Shown in pieces: positions 1 to 5,603 of a stretch of 6,517 nucleotides of DNA (within the stretch, counting starts at the first letter, position 1; the number at the start of each line of letters is the position of its first letter). The notes under the pieces are model-generated. The model was not told where the DNA came from. It saw only the letters and a list, made by a program, of their open reading frames with translations, and did not search any database. This DNA is from Clostridia bacterium (GTDB lineage Bacteria; Bacillota_E; RBS10-35; JAJYVN01): assembly GCA_027335545.1 (NCBI GenBank), contig DAHWHV010000149.1:1-6517 (forward strand), read 5' to 3'. The position numbers and the translations under genes were made by a program.

Positions 1-1382
1 GCGCCGGCCTGGTCTTCGCCTCCGAACTCAAATCGCTCCTGGCCCATCCGCGCATCCCGCCCGACCTCGACGCCGCCGGGCTTGGCGAGGTCTTGGCCCT
101 CGGCCCCGCCCGGACGCCGGGGCACGGCGTCTTCCGCGGGGTGGAGGAACTGCGGCCGGGGTGCTGCCTGACCTTCGACCGGGAGCGGGGTGCCCGGACC
201 CACCCCTACTGGAGCCTGCGCTCCGCCCCCCACCGCGAGGACACCGCGACCACGGCGGCCACGCTCCGGGACCTGCTGGTGGACACGGTGGTGCGCCAAC
301 TGGTCTCCGACGTCCCCATCGCCACCCTCCTCTCCGGTGGGCTGGACAGCAGCGCCGTGACGGCCATCGCCGCCGACCACCTCCGCCGCAACGGCGGCGG
401 GCCGTTGCGCACCTACTCGCTGGAGTTCGCCGGCTCCGAGCGGGACTTCTCGCCGACGGCCTACTACGCGGACCCCGACGCCCCCTGGGTTGCCCGCATG
501 GTGGCGGCGTGCGGTACGGACCACCGGCGCGTCGTCCTGGATACCCCGGAACAGGCCGAGGCCCTGACTCGGGCGGTCACGGCGCGGGACCTCCCCGGCC
601 TGGCCGATGTCGACTCCTCCCTTTACCTCTTCTGCCGCGAGATCCGGCGGGAAACGACCGTGGGCCTCTCCGGCGAGGCCGCGGACGAGGTGTTCGGCGG
701 TTACCCCTGGTGCCACTGGGAGGAGGCCATCGAGGCGCACACCTTCCCCTGGGCCCGGGACACGGCGCTGCGCGCGGCCGTCCTCTCGCCGGCGCTCCGC
801 GCGCGCGTGGGCCCCGAGGAGTACATTGCCGAGCGCTACCGGCAGGCGCTGGCGGAGGTCCCCATCCTGGATGGCGAGTCCGGTCGGGAGGCGCGCATGC
901 GGCAGATCCTCTACCTCAATATCACGCGCTTCCTCCCCACGCTGCTGGATCGCAAGGATCGGATGAGCATGGCCGTGGGGTTGGAGGTGCGCGTCCCCTT
1001 CTGCGACCACCGCCTGGTCGAGTATGTCTGGAACATCCCCTGGGCGATGAAGACCTGTGACGGCCAGGCCAAGGGCATCCTGCGGCGGGCGCTCCACGGC
1101 GTGTTGCCGCCGGATGTCCTGGGGCGGAAGAAGGTCCCCTATCCGCGCACCTTCAATCCGACCTACCTCGCCGCCGTGCGCGGTTGGCTCGGCGGCATCC
1201 TCGCGGACCGGAGCGGTCCGCTGTATGACCTCGTGGATCGCCGGTACCTCGGTGCCCTGCTGGCCCAAGACGGACCGCCGGCGGTGCAGTGGTTCGGCCA
1301 GACGATGAGCGGGGCGCAGTTCTACGCCTACCTGTGCCAGGTCGACGCCTGGCTGCGCGCCTACCGGGTGCGGCTGGTGTGA
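1..1382 (+). CDS. asnB: Asparagine synthetase (glutamine-hydrolysing), 5' end outside window
   Basis: Partial gene: the frame is open from base 3 and 459 residues are visible up to the TGA at 1380-1382. It makes asparagine from aspartate, ATP and an amide nitrogen released from glutamine, in the cytoplasm. The first visible residues (GLVFASELKSLLAHP) are the end of the N-terminal glutaminase domain; the catalytic Cys2 and roughly 150 residues lie upstream of the window. The synthetase domain follows: ATP-binding PP-loop SGGLDSS at visible residues 111-117 (nt 333-353), LSGEAADEVFGGYPW from about residue 222, and DRKDRMSMAVGLEVRVPF from residue 316. All key motifs are intact. The segment with DAPWVARM and DLPGLADVDSSL matches my memory of the Bacillus AsnB/AsnO group, so a sporulation-linked paralogue is possible but not shown. 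A TTG at 93 is in frame but is not the start, because homology continues upstream of it. A dyad cluster that may end transcription begins about 70 bp after the stop. Confidence 0.95.
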   Translation, partial: AGLVFASELKSLLAHPRIPPDLDAAGLGEVLALGPARTPGHGVFRGVEELRPGCCLTFDRERGARTHPYWSLRSAPHREDTATTAATLRDLLVDTVVRQLVSDVPIATLLSGGLDSSAVTAIAADHLRRNGGGPLRTYSLEFAGSERDFSPTAYYADPDAPWVARMVAACGTDHRRVVLDTPEQAEALTRAVTARDLPGLADVDSSLYLFCREIRRETTVGLSGEAADEVFGGYPWCHWEEAIEAHTFPWARDTALRAAVLSPALRARVGPEEYIAERYRQALAEVPILDGESGREARMRQILYLNITRFLPTLLDRKDRMSMAVGLEVRVPFCDHRLVEYVWNIPWAMKTCDGQAKGILRRALHGVLPPDVLGRKKVPYPRTFNPTYLAAVRGWLGGILADRSGPLYDLVDRRYLGALLAQDGPPAVQWFGQTMSGAQFYAYLCQVDAWLRAYRVRLV

Positions 1383-1452
1383 CGCGGTGGGGCTGCTGTG
1401 CGAGGCGGGTGCCGGACCGGGCGCGGGCCGGATCGCGGCCGGGTGCGGCGGT

Positions 1453-1573
1453 TCGGCCGGCCGAGGGGCGGCGCAGGTTCGCCGCCACCGCCGCTGGGGT
1501 GGACCTGCCAGGTGGCGGCGAACCTGCGCGCCGACCGGGGGCGGCCGGTCTGAGGCCGGAGCCCTCCGGGCTC
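1453..1573. repeat. Cluster of four dyads, including a perfect 19-bp inverted repeat
   Basis: Four perfect inverted repeats lie one after another downstream of the asparagine synthetase: a 12-bp palindrome TCGGCCGGCCGA (1453-1464); 19-bp arms at 1471-1489 (GCGCAGGTTCGCCGCCACC) and 1511-1529 around 21 bases; GACCGG/CCGGTC (1533-1538/1545-1550); and GAGCCC-TCC-GGGCTC (1559-1573). The loop of the large one holds a second ACCTGC (1503-1508) that could compete with the outer arm for GCAGGT. No T-run follows any stem, so this is not a textbook intrinsic terminator. It could be a terminator of a GC-rich genome, the end of a mobile element, a recombinase site or a structured RNA; the sequence alone does not decide. 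Confidence 0.6.
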
Positions 1574-1850
1574 GGGCGCGTCTGGGGCGGCGGCGGGCCG
1601 GCATAGGGATGGGGCGCGGCGCAAGGGGGTCGGCACGACGGCACCTCGGCCCTGCCGAATCGTCATCGAAGGCTCGTTCGCCCAGAAGGTCCGTGCCATC
1701 CGGAGCCTGGTCTCCTTCTATCAGCGGGACCTGCCGGCACGCGTCGACGCCCTCTGTGCCCCGCCCGGGGGGACTTCCCGGTCGCCCGAAGGCACCAGCG
1801 GTCCTGCGCGGGAGGGTCACGCCTCCGTACAGGCCCATCCCCCGCGGTAG
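1554..1850 (+). pseudogene. Start-less, protein-like remnant of unknown family
   Basis: Frame 3 is open from just after a stop at 1551-1553 to TAG at 1848-1850, but I see no start codon with a ribosome binding site in it. The stretch from about 1656 to 1763 reads like a real protein end (for example IVIEGSFAQKVRAIRSLV and YQRDLPARVDALCA), with mixed hydrophobic and charged residues and most codons ending in G or C, unlike the Arg/Gly/Pro-rich shadow frames nearby. After about 1765 the composition degrades to Gly/Ser/Pro. I do not recognise the family. It ends 14 bases before the recombinase ATG, so if transcribed it would be read together with that gene. It may be the tail of a gene cut off by insertion or deletion, or chance coding-like sequence. 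Confidence 0.3.
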
Positions 1851-1864
1851 GGGGGCGCCGCGAC

Positions 1865-3307
1865 ATGCCGACGACCGCCATCTATGCGCGGGTCAGCACC
1901 GACGAGCAGGCCGAGCACGGCACCTCGCTGGACGAGCAGGTCCGGCTCTGCCGCGAGCGCGCCGCGGGGGCCGAGACGGTGCTGGAGTTCGTGGACGCCG
2001 GCATCACCGGCACCACGCTCGACCGGCCCCAACTGCAGGCCCTGCTCCAACGGGCCCGGCGGCGGGAGATCGCCCGCGTCGTCGTCTACGACCCCGACCG
2101 CCTGAGCCGCAGCGTCACGCACCTGTTGCTGGTCGTCGACGAGCTGCGGCAGCACGGCGTGGAGGTCGACTTCGTCAACTTCCACTCGGACATGTCCCCC
2201 GACGGGCGGTTGCTCTTCACCGTGCGTGGGGCCATCAGCGAGTTCGAGGCGTATCGCATCAAGCAGCGCATGTATTCGGGGAAGCAGGCCCGGGCCCGCG
2301 CCAACCAGGTCGCCAGCGGCACCTGCATCTATGGCTACCGCCTCGATCGCGCCAGCAAGCGTTGGGAGGAGGAGCCGCGCGAGGCACAGGTCGTACGGCT
2401 GATCTTCGAATGGGCGTCCGAGGCGGGCACTTGGGAGATCGCCAAGCGCCTCAACGGGCAGGGCGTTCCCGCCCGCTTCGGCCGGAGCTGGAGCCAGAGC
2501 AGCGTCATGGGCATCGTGCGCAACCCCACCTATCTGGGCAGCATGCCGCAGATGGGTGGGTTGGGGCAGGTGCCGGTGCCCCCCCTGATCGGCCGGACGG
2601 CCTTCGACCGGGTGCAGGCCGCCCTGCGGGCGCGGCTCAACCGTCCGCTCGGCCACGCCCGCCACCCCTACCTGCTCTCGGGGCGCCTGACCTGCGGTGT
2701 CTGCGGGCGGTCGATGTGCGGCGGCTACGGCCGCCCGACCAAGGGCGGGGTGGCCACCTACTACGGCTGCACGGCCAAGGCCAAGCCCGCCGCCAGCGGG
2801 CAGCGCTGCCCCAACCGCTTCTGGCGCTCGGACCAACTCGACCCCGCGGTGTGGGCGCAGGTCACCGCCTGGCTCCGCGACCCCGAGGCCCAGCACGCGG
2901 CGGCCGAGGCGCAGGCCCCGGACGCCGAACTCCAGGGCGAGTTGGAGCGGCAGGAGGCCGCCCTCGCCGCCGCGGCGGACCGCCTCCGCCTGGAGCGGGA
3001 GCGCTTGGTGCGTGCCTTTCGCCGCGCCCTGATCGACGAGGCGGAACTCGCCCAGCAGCAGCAGGAACTGGAAGGCGAGGCGCGCGTGCTGCAGCAGCGG
3101 GCCGCTTCCGTGCAGGGGCAGCGGCGCGCCGCGGTCCTGCACGCCGACGACCGGCGTCGCGCCCAGGAGGCCGTCGCGCGCATCGTCGCGGACGCCCCTG
3201 CCCTGGAGCCCGTGGCCGCGCGGCGCGGGGTCCTCGGCGCCCTGGGCGTGCGGGTGGTGGCCGGCCCGGGGGAGGAGGTCCGGGTGTGCCTGGGGGATGC
3301 GGAATAG
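1865..3307 (+). CDS. Large serine recombinase (resolvase/invertase superfamily)
   Basis: A 480-residue site-specific recombinase of the class that integrates, excises or moves DNA through a covalent serine-DNA link. The N-terminal resolvase domain (about 1-145) starts YARVSTDEQ with the nucleophile Ser11 and has the catalytic arginine motif YDPDRLSRS (Arg79 and Arg82). The recombinase domain (about 150-255) contains EIAKRLNGQGVP and IVRNPTYLG. A zinc ribbon follows (Cys277-x2-Cys280 paired with Cys302 and Cys315), then an Ala/Glu/Gln-rich coiled coil (about 345-415) and a short C-terminal tail. Every expected domain is present, so it looks functional. The ATG at 1865 is preceded by a purine-rich AGGGGGG (1849-1855). 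It stands alone: no excisionase, phage or cargo gene lies beside it, except possibly the small minus-strand gene at 3379-3654. Its place between asnB and spoIIID recalls the sporulation recombinase SpoIVCA, but that is analogy only. Its last codons lie within a 14-bp inverted repeat. Confidence 0.93.
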   Translation: MPTTAIYARVSTDEQAEHGTSLDEQVRLCRERAAGAETVLEFVDAGITGTTLDRPQLQALLQRARRREIARVVVYDPDRLSRSVTHLLLVVDELRQHGVEVDFVNFHSDMSPDGRLLFTVRGAISEFEAYRIKQRMYSGKQARARANQVASGTCIYGYRLDRASKRWEEEPREAQVVRLIFEWASEAGTWEIAKRLNGQGVPARFGRSWSQSSVMGIVRNPTYLGSMPQMGGLGQVPVPPLIGRTAFDRVQAALRARLNRPLGHARHPYLLSGRLTCGVCGRSMCGGYGRPTKGGVATYYGCTAKAKPAASGQRCPNRFWRSDQLDPAVWAQVTAWLRDPEAQHAAAEAQAPDAELQGELERQEAALAAAADRLRLERERLVRAFRRALIDEAELAQQQQELEGEARVLQQRAASVQGQRRAAVLHADDRRRAQEAVARIVADAPALEPVAARRGVLGALGVRVVAGPGEEVRVCLGDAE

Positions 3308-3329
3308 GGCACCCCCCCTATTCCGCATC
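3296..3329. terminator. Perfect 14-bp hairpin over the recombinase stop codon (candidate terminator)
   Basis: The arms GATGCGGAATAGGG (3296-3309) and CCCTATTCCGCATC (3316-3329) are perfect complements around a six-base loop CACCCC. The TAG stop of the recombinase lies in the left arm. Genes converge here (the next gene runs leftward and ends at 3379), which suits a bidirectional terminator. Neither side has a T-run, so the terminator call is weak; a recombinase-binding or element-end site would look the same. Confidence 0.45.
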
Positions 3330-3378
3330 TGGCCCCTGTCCTTTGCGGGGCACCCCAGGGCGGTCGAGGCCAGGCCGG

Positions 3379-3654
3379 TCAGCCGCCGGCCTCCTTGTGG
3401 TGCGGGTGTCGCTGGCCCCTATCCGGGGCCCCACCGCGCACGTTCGGACCGGCCTGCACATTGGCGCCGGACTGCAGGTTTGCTCCGGACCGGGTCTGGG
3501 CCCCGGAGCGGACGTTGGCGGCGGCCGAGGCATTGGCCGCCGGGGTCTGCGGGGCAGCGGCCGCTATGCTACCGCCGCTGGCGGCCAGGGTTGCGACGAG
3601 ACCCCCCGCCAGCAGGAGGCCCGTACCGACTCCCGCGAGCACGCGCAGACGCAT
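3379..3654 (-). CDS. Small putative secreted protein with six-residue repeats
   Basis: A 91-residue product read leftward from ATG at 3654-3652 to TGA at 3381-3379. The N-terminus has Arg2 and Arg4, then a hydrophobic run (about residues 5-25, VLAGVGTGLLLAGG and on) and an Ala-rich stretch, which fits a Sec signal peptide with a possible cut near residues 34-46 or an uncleaved anchor. The mature part has five tandem hexads at residues 47-76 (NVRSGA, QTRSGA, NLQSGA, NVQAGP, NVRGGA) and a charged, His-rich tail (RHPHHKE). A GAGGTG motif sits 9 bases before the ATG; an upstream in-frame GTG at 3675 would put residues before the signal and is less likely. I do not recognise a family. It is convergent with the recombinase and divergent from spoIIID, so it could be cargo of the recombinase element or a host envelope or spore protein. 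Low-complexity GC-rich DNA can mimic such a product, hence the moderate confidence. Confidence 0.55.
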   Translation of the reverse strand: MRLRVLAGVGTGLLLAGGLVATLAASGGSIAAAAPQTPAANASAAANVRSGAQTRSGANLQSGANVQAGPNVRGGAPDRGQRHPHHKEAGG

Positions 3655-3968
3655 CTGAATTCCCACCTCTCCCACCCCCTCCCGTGTGCCGCCGCACTCC
3701 CGTCCGGCGGCGCGGGGTCAGTGTCGTTCCCCGAGATGAGCAGGGGGTGAGCCTCAGATGGCGTTTCGGTGAGCAGGCGGCCGGGTCCGGCGGCGCGTGC
3801 GCGGCCGGCGTCCACCAAGCGGTGCCCAGCCGGAGGAAACGTCGGGCCGGCCGGGCAGGAGGCGCCGGCGTCGTGTCGCCTGCGCTCAAACCCGCCGGAC
3901 GGCGACCCCGGTGCCCGCGCGCCGCCCCGGGACCCGCCGCCTCCCCGCGCTTGAGGTCGAGGCAGGCG
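3655..3968. other. Divergent intergenic region, no gene supported
   Basis: This stretch separates the leftward small gene from spoIIID and should hold both promoters. The leftward ribosome binding site lies near 3663-3668. I found no convincing sigma-E match (the factor that drives spoIIID in Bacillus), nor a sigma-A match. Open frames through the region are rich in Arg, Pro, Gly and Ala and look like shadows. No SpoIIQ-like gene is present, although one often precedes spoIIID in Bacillus. Confidence 0.5.
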
Positions 3969-4256
3969 ATGCGCCGTTGCGGCCCCGAACGGCTCATGGA
4001 GGTGAGCCGCTACATCTCGCGCACGCGGGCCACGGTGCGCGACACCGCCAAAGTCTTCGGCGTGAGCAAGTCCACCGTGCACAAGGACGTGACGGAGCGC
4101 CTGCCGAAGCTCAACCGCGACCTGGCCGCACGGGTCAAGCAGGTCCTCGACACGAACAAGGCGGAGCGCCACCTGCGGGGGGGGGAGGCGACGCGCCGCA
4201 AATACATCGACGACGGTCAGGTGCTCCTGCCCGAGGAGGTTCACGTGGGGCACTAG
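3969..4256 (+). CDS. spoIIID: Stage III sporulation transcriptional regulator SpoIIID
   Basis: A 95-residue DNA-binding protein that, in Bacillus, activates or represses many sigma-E-dependent mother-cell genes, including sigK. The helix-turn-helix covers about residues 22-45, with the family signature VFGVSKSTVHKDVTERLP almost unchanged. It is followed by LNRDLAARVKQVL and the basic C-terminal block RHLRGGEATRRKY, which in B. subtilis contributes a second DNA-contacting element. I chose ATG 3969 over the in-frame ATG 3996: it gives MRRCGPERLMEVSRYI, which aligns without gaps in length to the B. subtilis N-terminus as I recall it, and a GAGG-type site lies just upstream. The frame stays open far further upstream, but that extension is Arg/Pro-rich and unlike the family. 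The protein appears complete, so the serine recombinase upstream has not interrupted it. The next genes, flhO and flhP, are the expected syntenic partners, with mbl absent between them. Confidence 0.95.
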   Translation: MRRCGPERLMEVSRYISRTRATVRDTAKVFGVSKSTVHKDVTERLPKLNRDLAARVKQVLDTNKAERHLRGGEATRRKYIDDGQVLLPEEVHVGH

Positions 4257-4262
4257 CGCGGA

Positions 4263-4351
4263 GCGGCGGAGCACCGCTCGCCGCGGCGGAGCACCGCTCG
4301 CCGCAGGCGAGCTTCGCTCCGCAGGCGAGCTTCGCTCCGCGGCGGAGCACC
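4263..4351. repeat. Head-to-head short repeat array (A-A-B-B-partial A)
   Basis: Two exact tandem copies of a 20-bp unit A, GCGGCGGAGCACCGCTCGCC (4263-4282, 4283-4302), are followed by two exact copies of an 18-bp unit B, GCAGGCGAGCTTCGCTCC (4303-4320, 4321-4338), and the first 13 bases of A again (4339-4351). B is close to the reverse complement of A, so the array is an imperfect palindrome centred near 4302, and each unit also carries a small GAGC/GCTC hairpin. It starts seven bases after the spoIIID stop. It could act as a transcription terminator or be a REP-like dispersed repeat. Confidence 0.85.
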
Positions 4352-4575
4352 GGCAGGAGATGGAGAGGGCGCGGCGAATGCGCCTGATGCGGGGTTTCAG
4401 GTGGCGCGGTGGTGGCCCGAGGCCGGCGCTGCCCCAGGCGCTTGGCCCAGCGCCCCAGGTCGTGAGGGCGTGAGGGACACCGGGGCAGCGGTCCCGCTTG
4501 GACGAGGGCACCTCCCGTCGCCCGGCCTTCCGGCCCCGACGCGGTTCCCGGCCCGGGGGTTCTGTCCCGGTAACT
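4352..4575. other. Leader-promoter region before riboswitch, no gene supported
   Basis: Where Bacillus relatives carry mbl there is only non-coding sequence here. One perfect dyad, GGCGCT/AGCGCC (4437-4442/4449-4454, six-base loop), is visible. The promoter for the riboswitch and flhO-flhP should lie here. A TTGGAC at 4498-4503 resembles a -35 box but has no matching -10, so I do not call it. Open frames on both strands are shadow-like in composition. Confidence 0.5.
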
Positions 4576-4680
4576 CGGTCCCGAAACGGCAAACCCGGTG
4601 GAAGCCGGGGGCGCAAAGCCACGGATCCGACGGTGCGGCCACGGGATTCCCCCAGCCGCCCCGGGACCGCCGGGCTGCCG
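4576..4680 (+). ncRNA. Cyclic di-GMP-I riboswitch aptamer (GEMM-I)
   Basis: The conserved GEMM-I core is readable: CGGTCCCGAAACGGCAAACC (4576-4595), then a stem CCCGG/CCGGG (4594-4598/4605-4609) capped by a GGAA (GNRA-type) tetraloop, then GGCGCAAAGCC (4610-4620), and the 3' element GGGCTGCCGA (4672-4681). The same order (GGTC, GGCAAACC, GNRA-capped stem, ACGCAAAGCC, long P3, GGnnUnCCGA) is found in the Vibrio cholerae Vc2 aptamer. The third helix folds well: CGG-a-TCC (4622-4628) with GGA-CCG (4664-4669), then GCGGC/GCCGC (4635-4639/4655-4659). P1 can form from CGGT (4576-4579) and GCCG (4677-4680). It senses bis-(3'-5')-cyclic di-GMP in the nascent leader of flhO-flhP. The motif match is strong; the exact ends of P1 are less certain. 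Confidence 0.9.
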
Positions 4681-4697
4681 AAGGGCGATCCGCCGCC

Positions 4698-4729
4698 AGC
4701 CGCCGGCACGCCCGGTGGCTGTTTGTGTT
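4698..4729 (+). terminator. Intrinsic-terminator-like hairpin of the riboswitch expression platform
   Basis: A nine-pair stem, AGCCGCCGG (4698-4706) with CCGGTGGCT (4712-4720) and one G-U pair, closes a five-base loop CACGC and runs straight into TGTTTGTGTT (4720-4729), the most T-rich stretch nearby. It lies 18 bases after the aptamer and 22 before the ribosome binding site, as expected for transcriptional control. CAGCC at 4697-4701 can alternatively pair with GGCTG (4673-4677) in the aptamer 3' strand, a possible antiterminator. Confidence 0.7.
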
Positions 4730-4750
4730 CCCACCGGGAACGCGGCGAGC

Positions 4751-4758
4751 GGAGGAGG
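4751..4758 (+). promoter_or_regulatory. Strong ribosome binding site that fixes the flhO start
   Basis: GGAGGAGG lies seven bases before ATG 4766. An in-frame GTG at 4760 would be only one base from it, so the ATG is the start. A longer open frame beginning near 4598 runs through the riboswitch and is excluded. Confidence 0.85.
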
Positions 4759-4765
4759 CGTGCGC

Positions 4766-5554
4766 ATGATCCGGGGCCTGTATAGTGCGGCGGCTGGGAT
4801 GCTCTCCAGCCAGTTGCGCGAAGGCGTCATCGCCGACAACCTGGCCAACGGGGGGACCGTCGGCTACAAGGCCAGGGCGGCCACGCTCGCGGACTTCGGC
4901 GGCTTGGCCCTGCAGCGCTCAGAGCCGTTCGCGGTCACCCTGGCGGGCGCCAGGGCCCGGTTCGCGGTGGGGATCGGGGCCGTCACGAGCGGCTCCCTGG
5001 TCAACAGCACGGCGATCGATTGGCGGGCTGGCCCCCTGCACCGCAGCGACAACCCGTTCGCGGTGGCCATCGCGGGTCCGGGCTTCTTCGGGGTCCAGAC
5101 CCCGCAGGGGCTGCGCTTCACGCGGGCCGGCGACTTCCAGCTCAACGCCCAGGGGGACCTGGTGACCCCGGCCGGTGCGCCGGTCCTGGGCACCGGAGGC
5201 CAGCCCATCCGCATCCCGCATGGCGCGGCGGCGGGGGCCCCGACCATCGAGCCGACGGGGCAGATCCGCGTGGCCGGGGCGGTCGTGGGCCGTCTCGCCC
5301 TCTTCCGGCCCGCGCTCGCCGCCCTGCGGCCCGCGGGCGGCGCCCTCTTCGCCCTCCCCGCCGGGACCGCCGCCCCCACCCCCGGGCCCGGCGTGTTCCG
5401 GCCCGGGTTCCTGGAGGGGAGCAACGTGGGCCAGGTCGGCCAGATGGCCGCCCTGCTGGCCACCGAGCAGGCCTTTGCCGCCGATCAGCGGGCGGTGCAG
5501 ACCGCCGACCACACGATGAACCTGGTGATCACCCAGGTGGGGACCGTGGTCTGA
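4766..5554 (+). CDS. flhO: Flagellar basal-body rod protein FlhO (FlgF/FlgG family)
   Basis: A 262-residue structural protein of the flagellar rod, exported through the flagellar type III apparatus, hence no signal peptide. The N-terminal rod domain (MIRGLYSAAAGMLSSQ, residues 1-35) is followed by the central domain shared with FlgE/F/G (AGPGFFGVQTPQGLRFTRAGDF from residue 103, in two parts AGPGFFGVQTPQ and LRFTRAGDF), and the C-terminal helix region starts at GFLEGSNVGQ (residues 214-223). Length is close to B. subtilis FlhO as I recall it (about 270). The usual NLANxNTxGYK motif is altered to NLANGGTVGYK. The middle is rich in Ala, Pro and Gly. It is the first gene after the cyclic di-GMP riboswitch, and flhP follows after 49 bases, so the two form one operon. 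A FlgF/FlgG name would be equally valid; order and the spoIIID neighbour favour FlhO. Confidence 0.9.
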   Translation: MIRGLYSAAAGMLSSQLREGVIADNLANGGTVGYKARAATLADFGGLALQRSEPFAVTLAGARARFAVGIGAVTSGSLVNSTAIDWRAGPLHRSDNPFAVAIAGPGFFGVQTPQGLRFTRAGDFQLNAQGDLVTPAGAPVLGTGGQPIRIPHGAAAGAPTIEPTGQIRVAGAVVGRLALFRPALAALRPAGGALFALPAGTAAPTPGPGVFRPGFLEGSNVGQVGQMAALLATEQAFAADQRAVQTADHTMNLVITQVGTVV

Positions 5555-5603
5555 GCACCGATCGCGGCGTGTTCCCGCGGGAATCGGACGGGAGGGAGCC
5601 AGC

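Noticed and set aside
93..95. TTG as start of the asparagine synthetase
   Set aside because: The frame and glutaminase-domain homology continue upstream to the window edge.
1817..3328. Long minus-strand open frame of 503 codons
   Set aside because: Antisense shadow of the recombinase gene with no recognisable motif.
1387..3750. Long plus-strand open frame of 787 codons across the recombinase
   Set aside because: Out of frame with the clear serine recombinase, dominated by Arg, Gly, Pro and Ala; a GC-rich shadow.
3297..3968. N-terminal extension of SpoIIID to 3297
   Set aside because: SpoIIID is about 93 residues in Bacillus; the extension is Arg/Pro-rich and ATG 3969 gives a full-length family alignment.
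3700..3968. Sigma-E promoter for spoIIID
   Set aside because: Expected biologically, but I could not find a sequence matching both boxes.
4498..4530. Promoter with TTGGAC as -35 box
   Set aside because: No acceptable -10 box at 16-18 bases.
4598..4765. Upstream start for flhO near 4598
   Set aside because: It would translate the riboswitch and terminator; ATG 4766 has an ideal ribosome binding site and begins the canonical rod motif.
3564..4848. Minus-strand open frames over spoIIID and the region before flhO
   Set aside because: They run antisense to spoIIID, the repeat array and the riboswitch, and have shadow-type composition.
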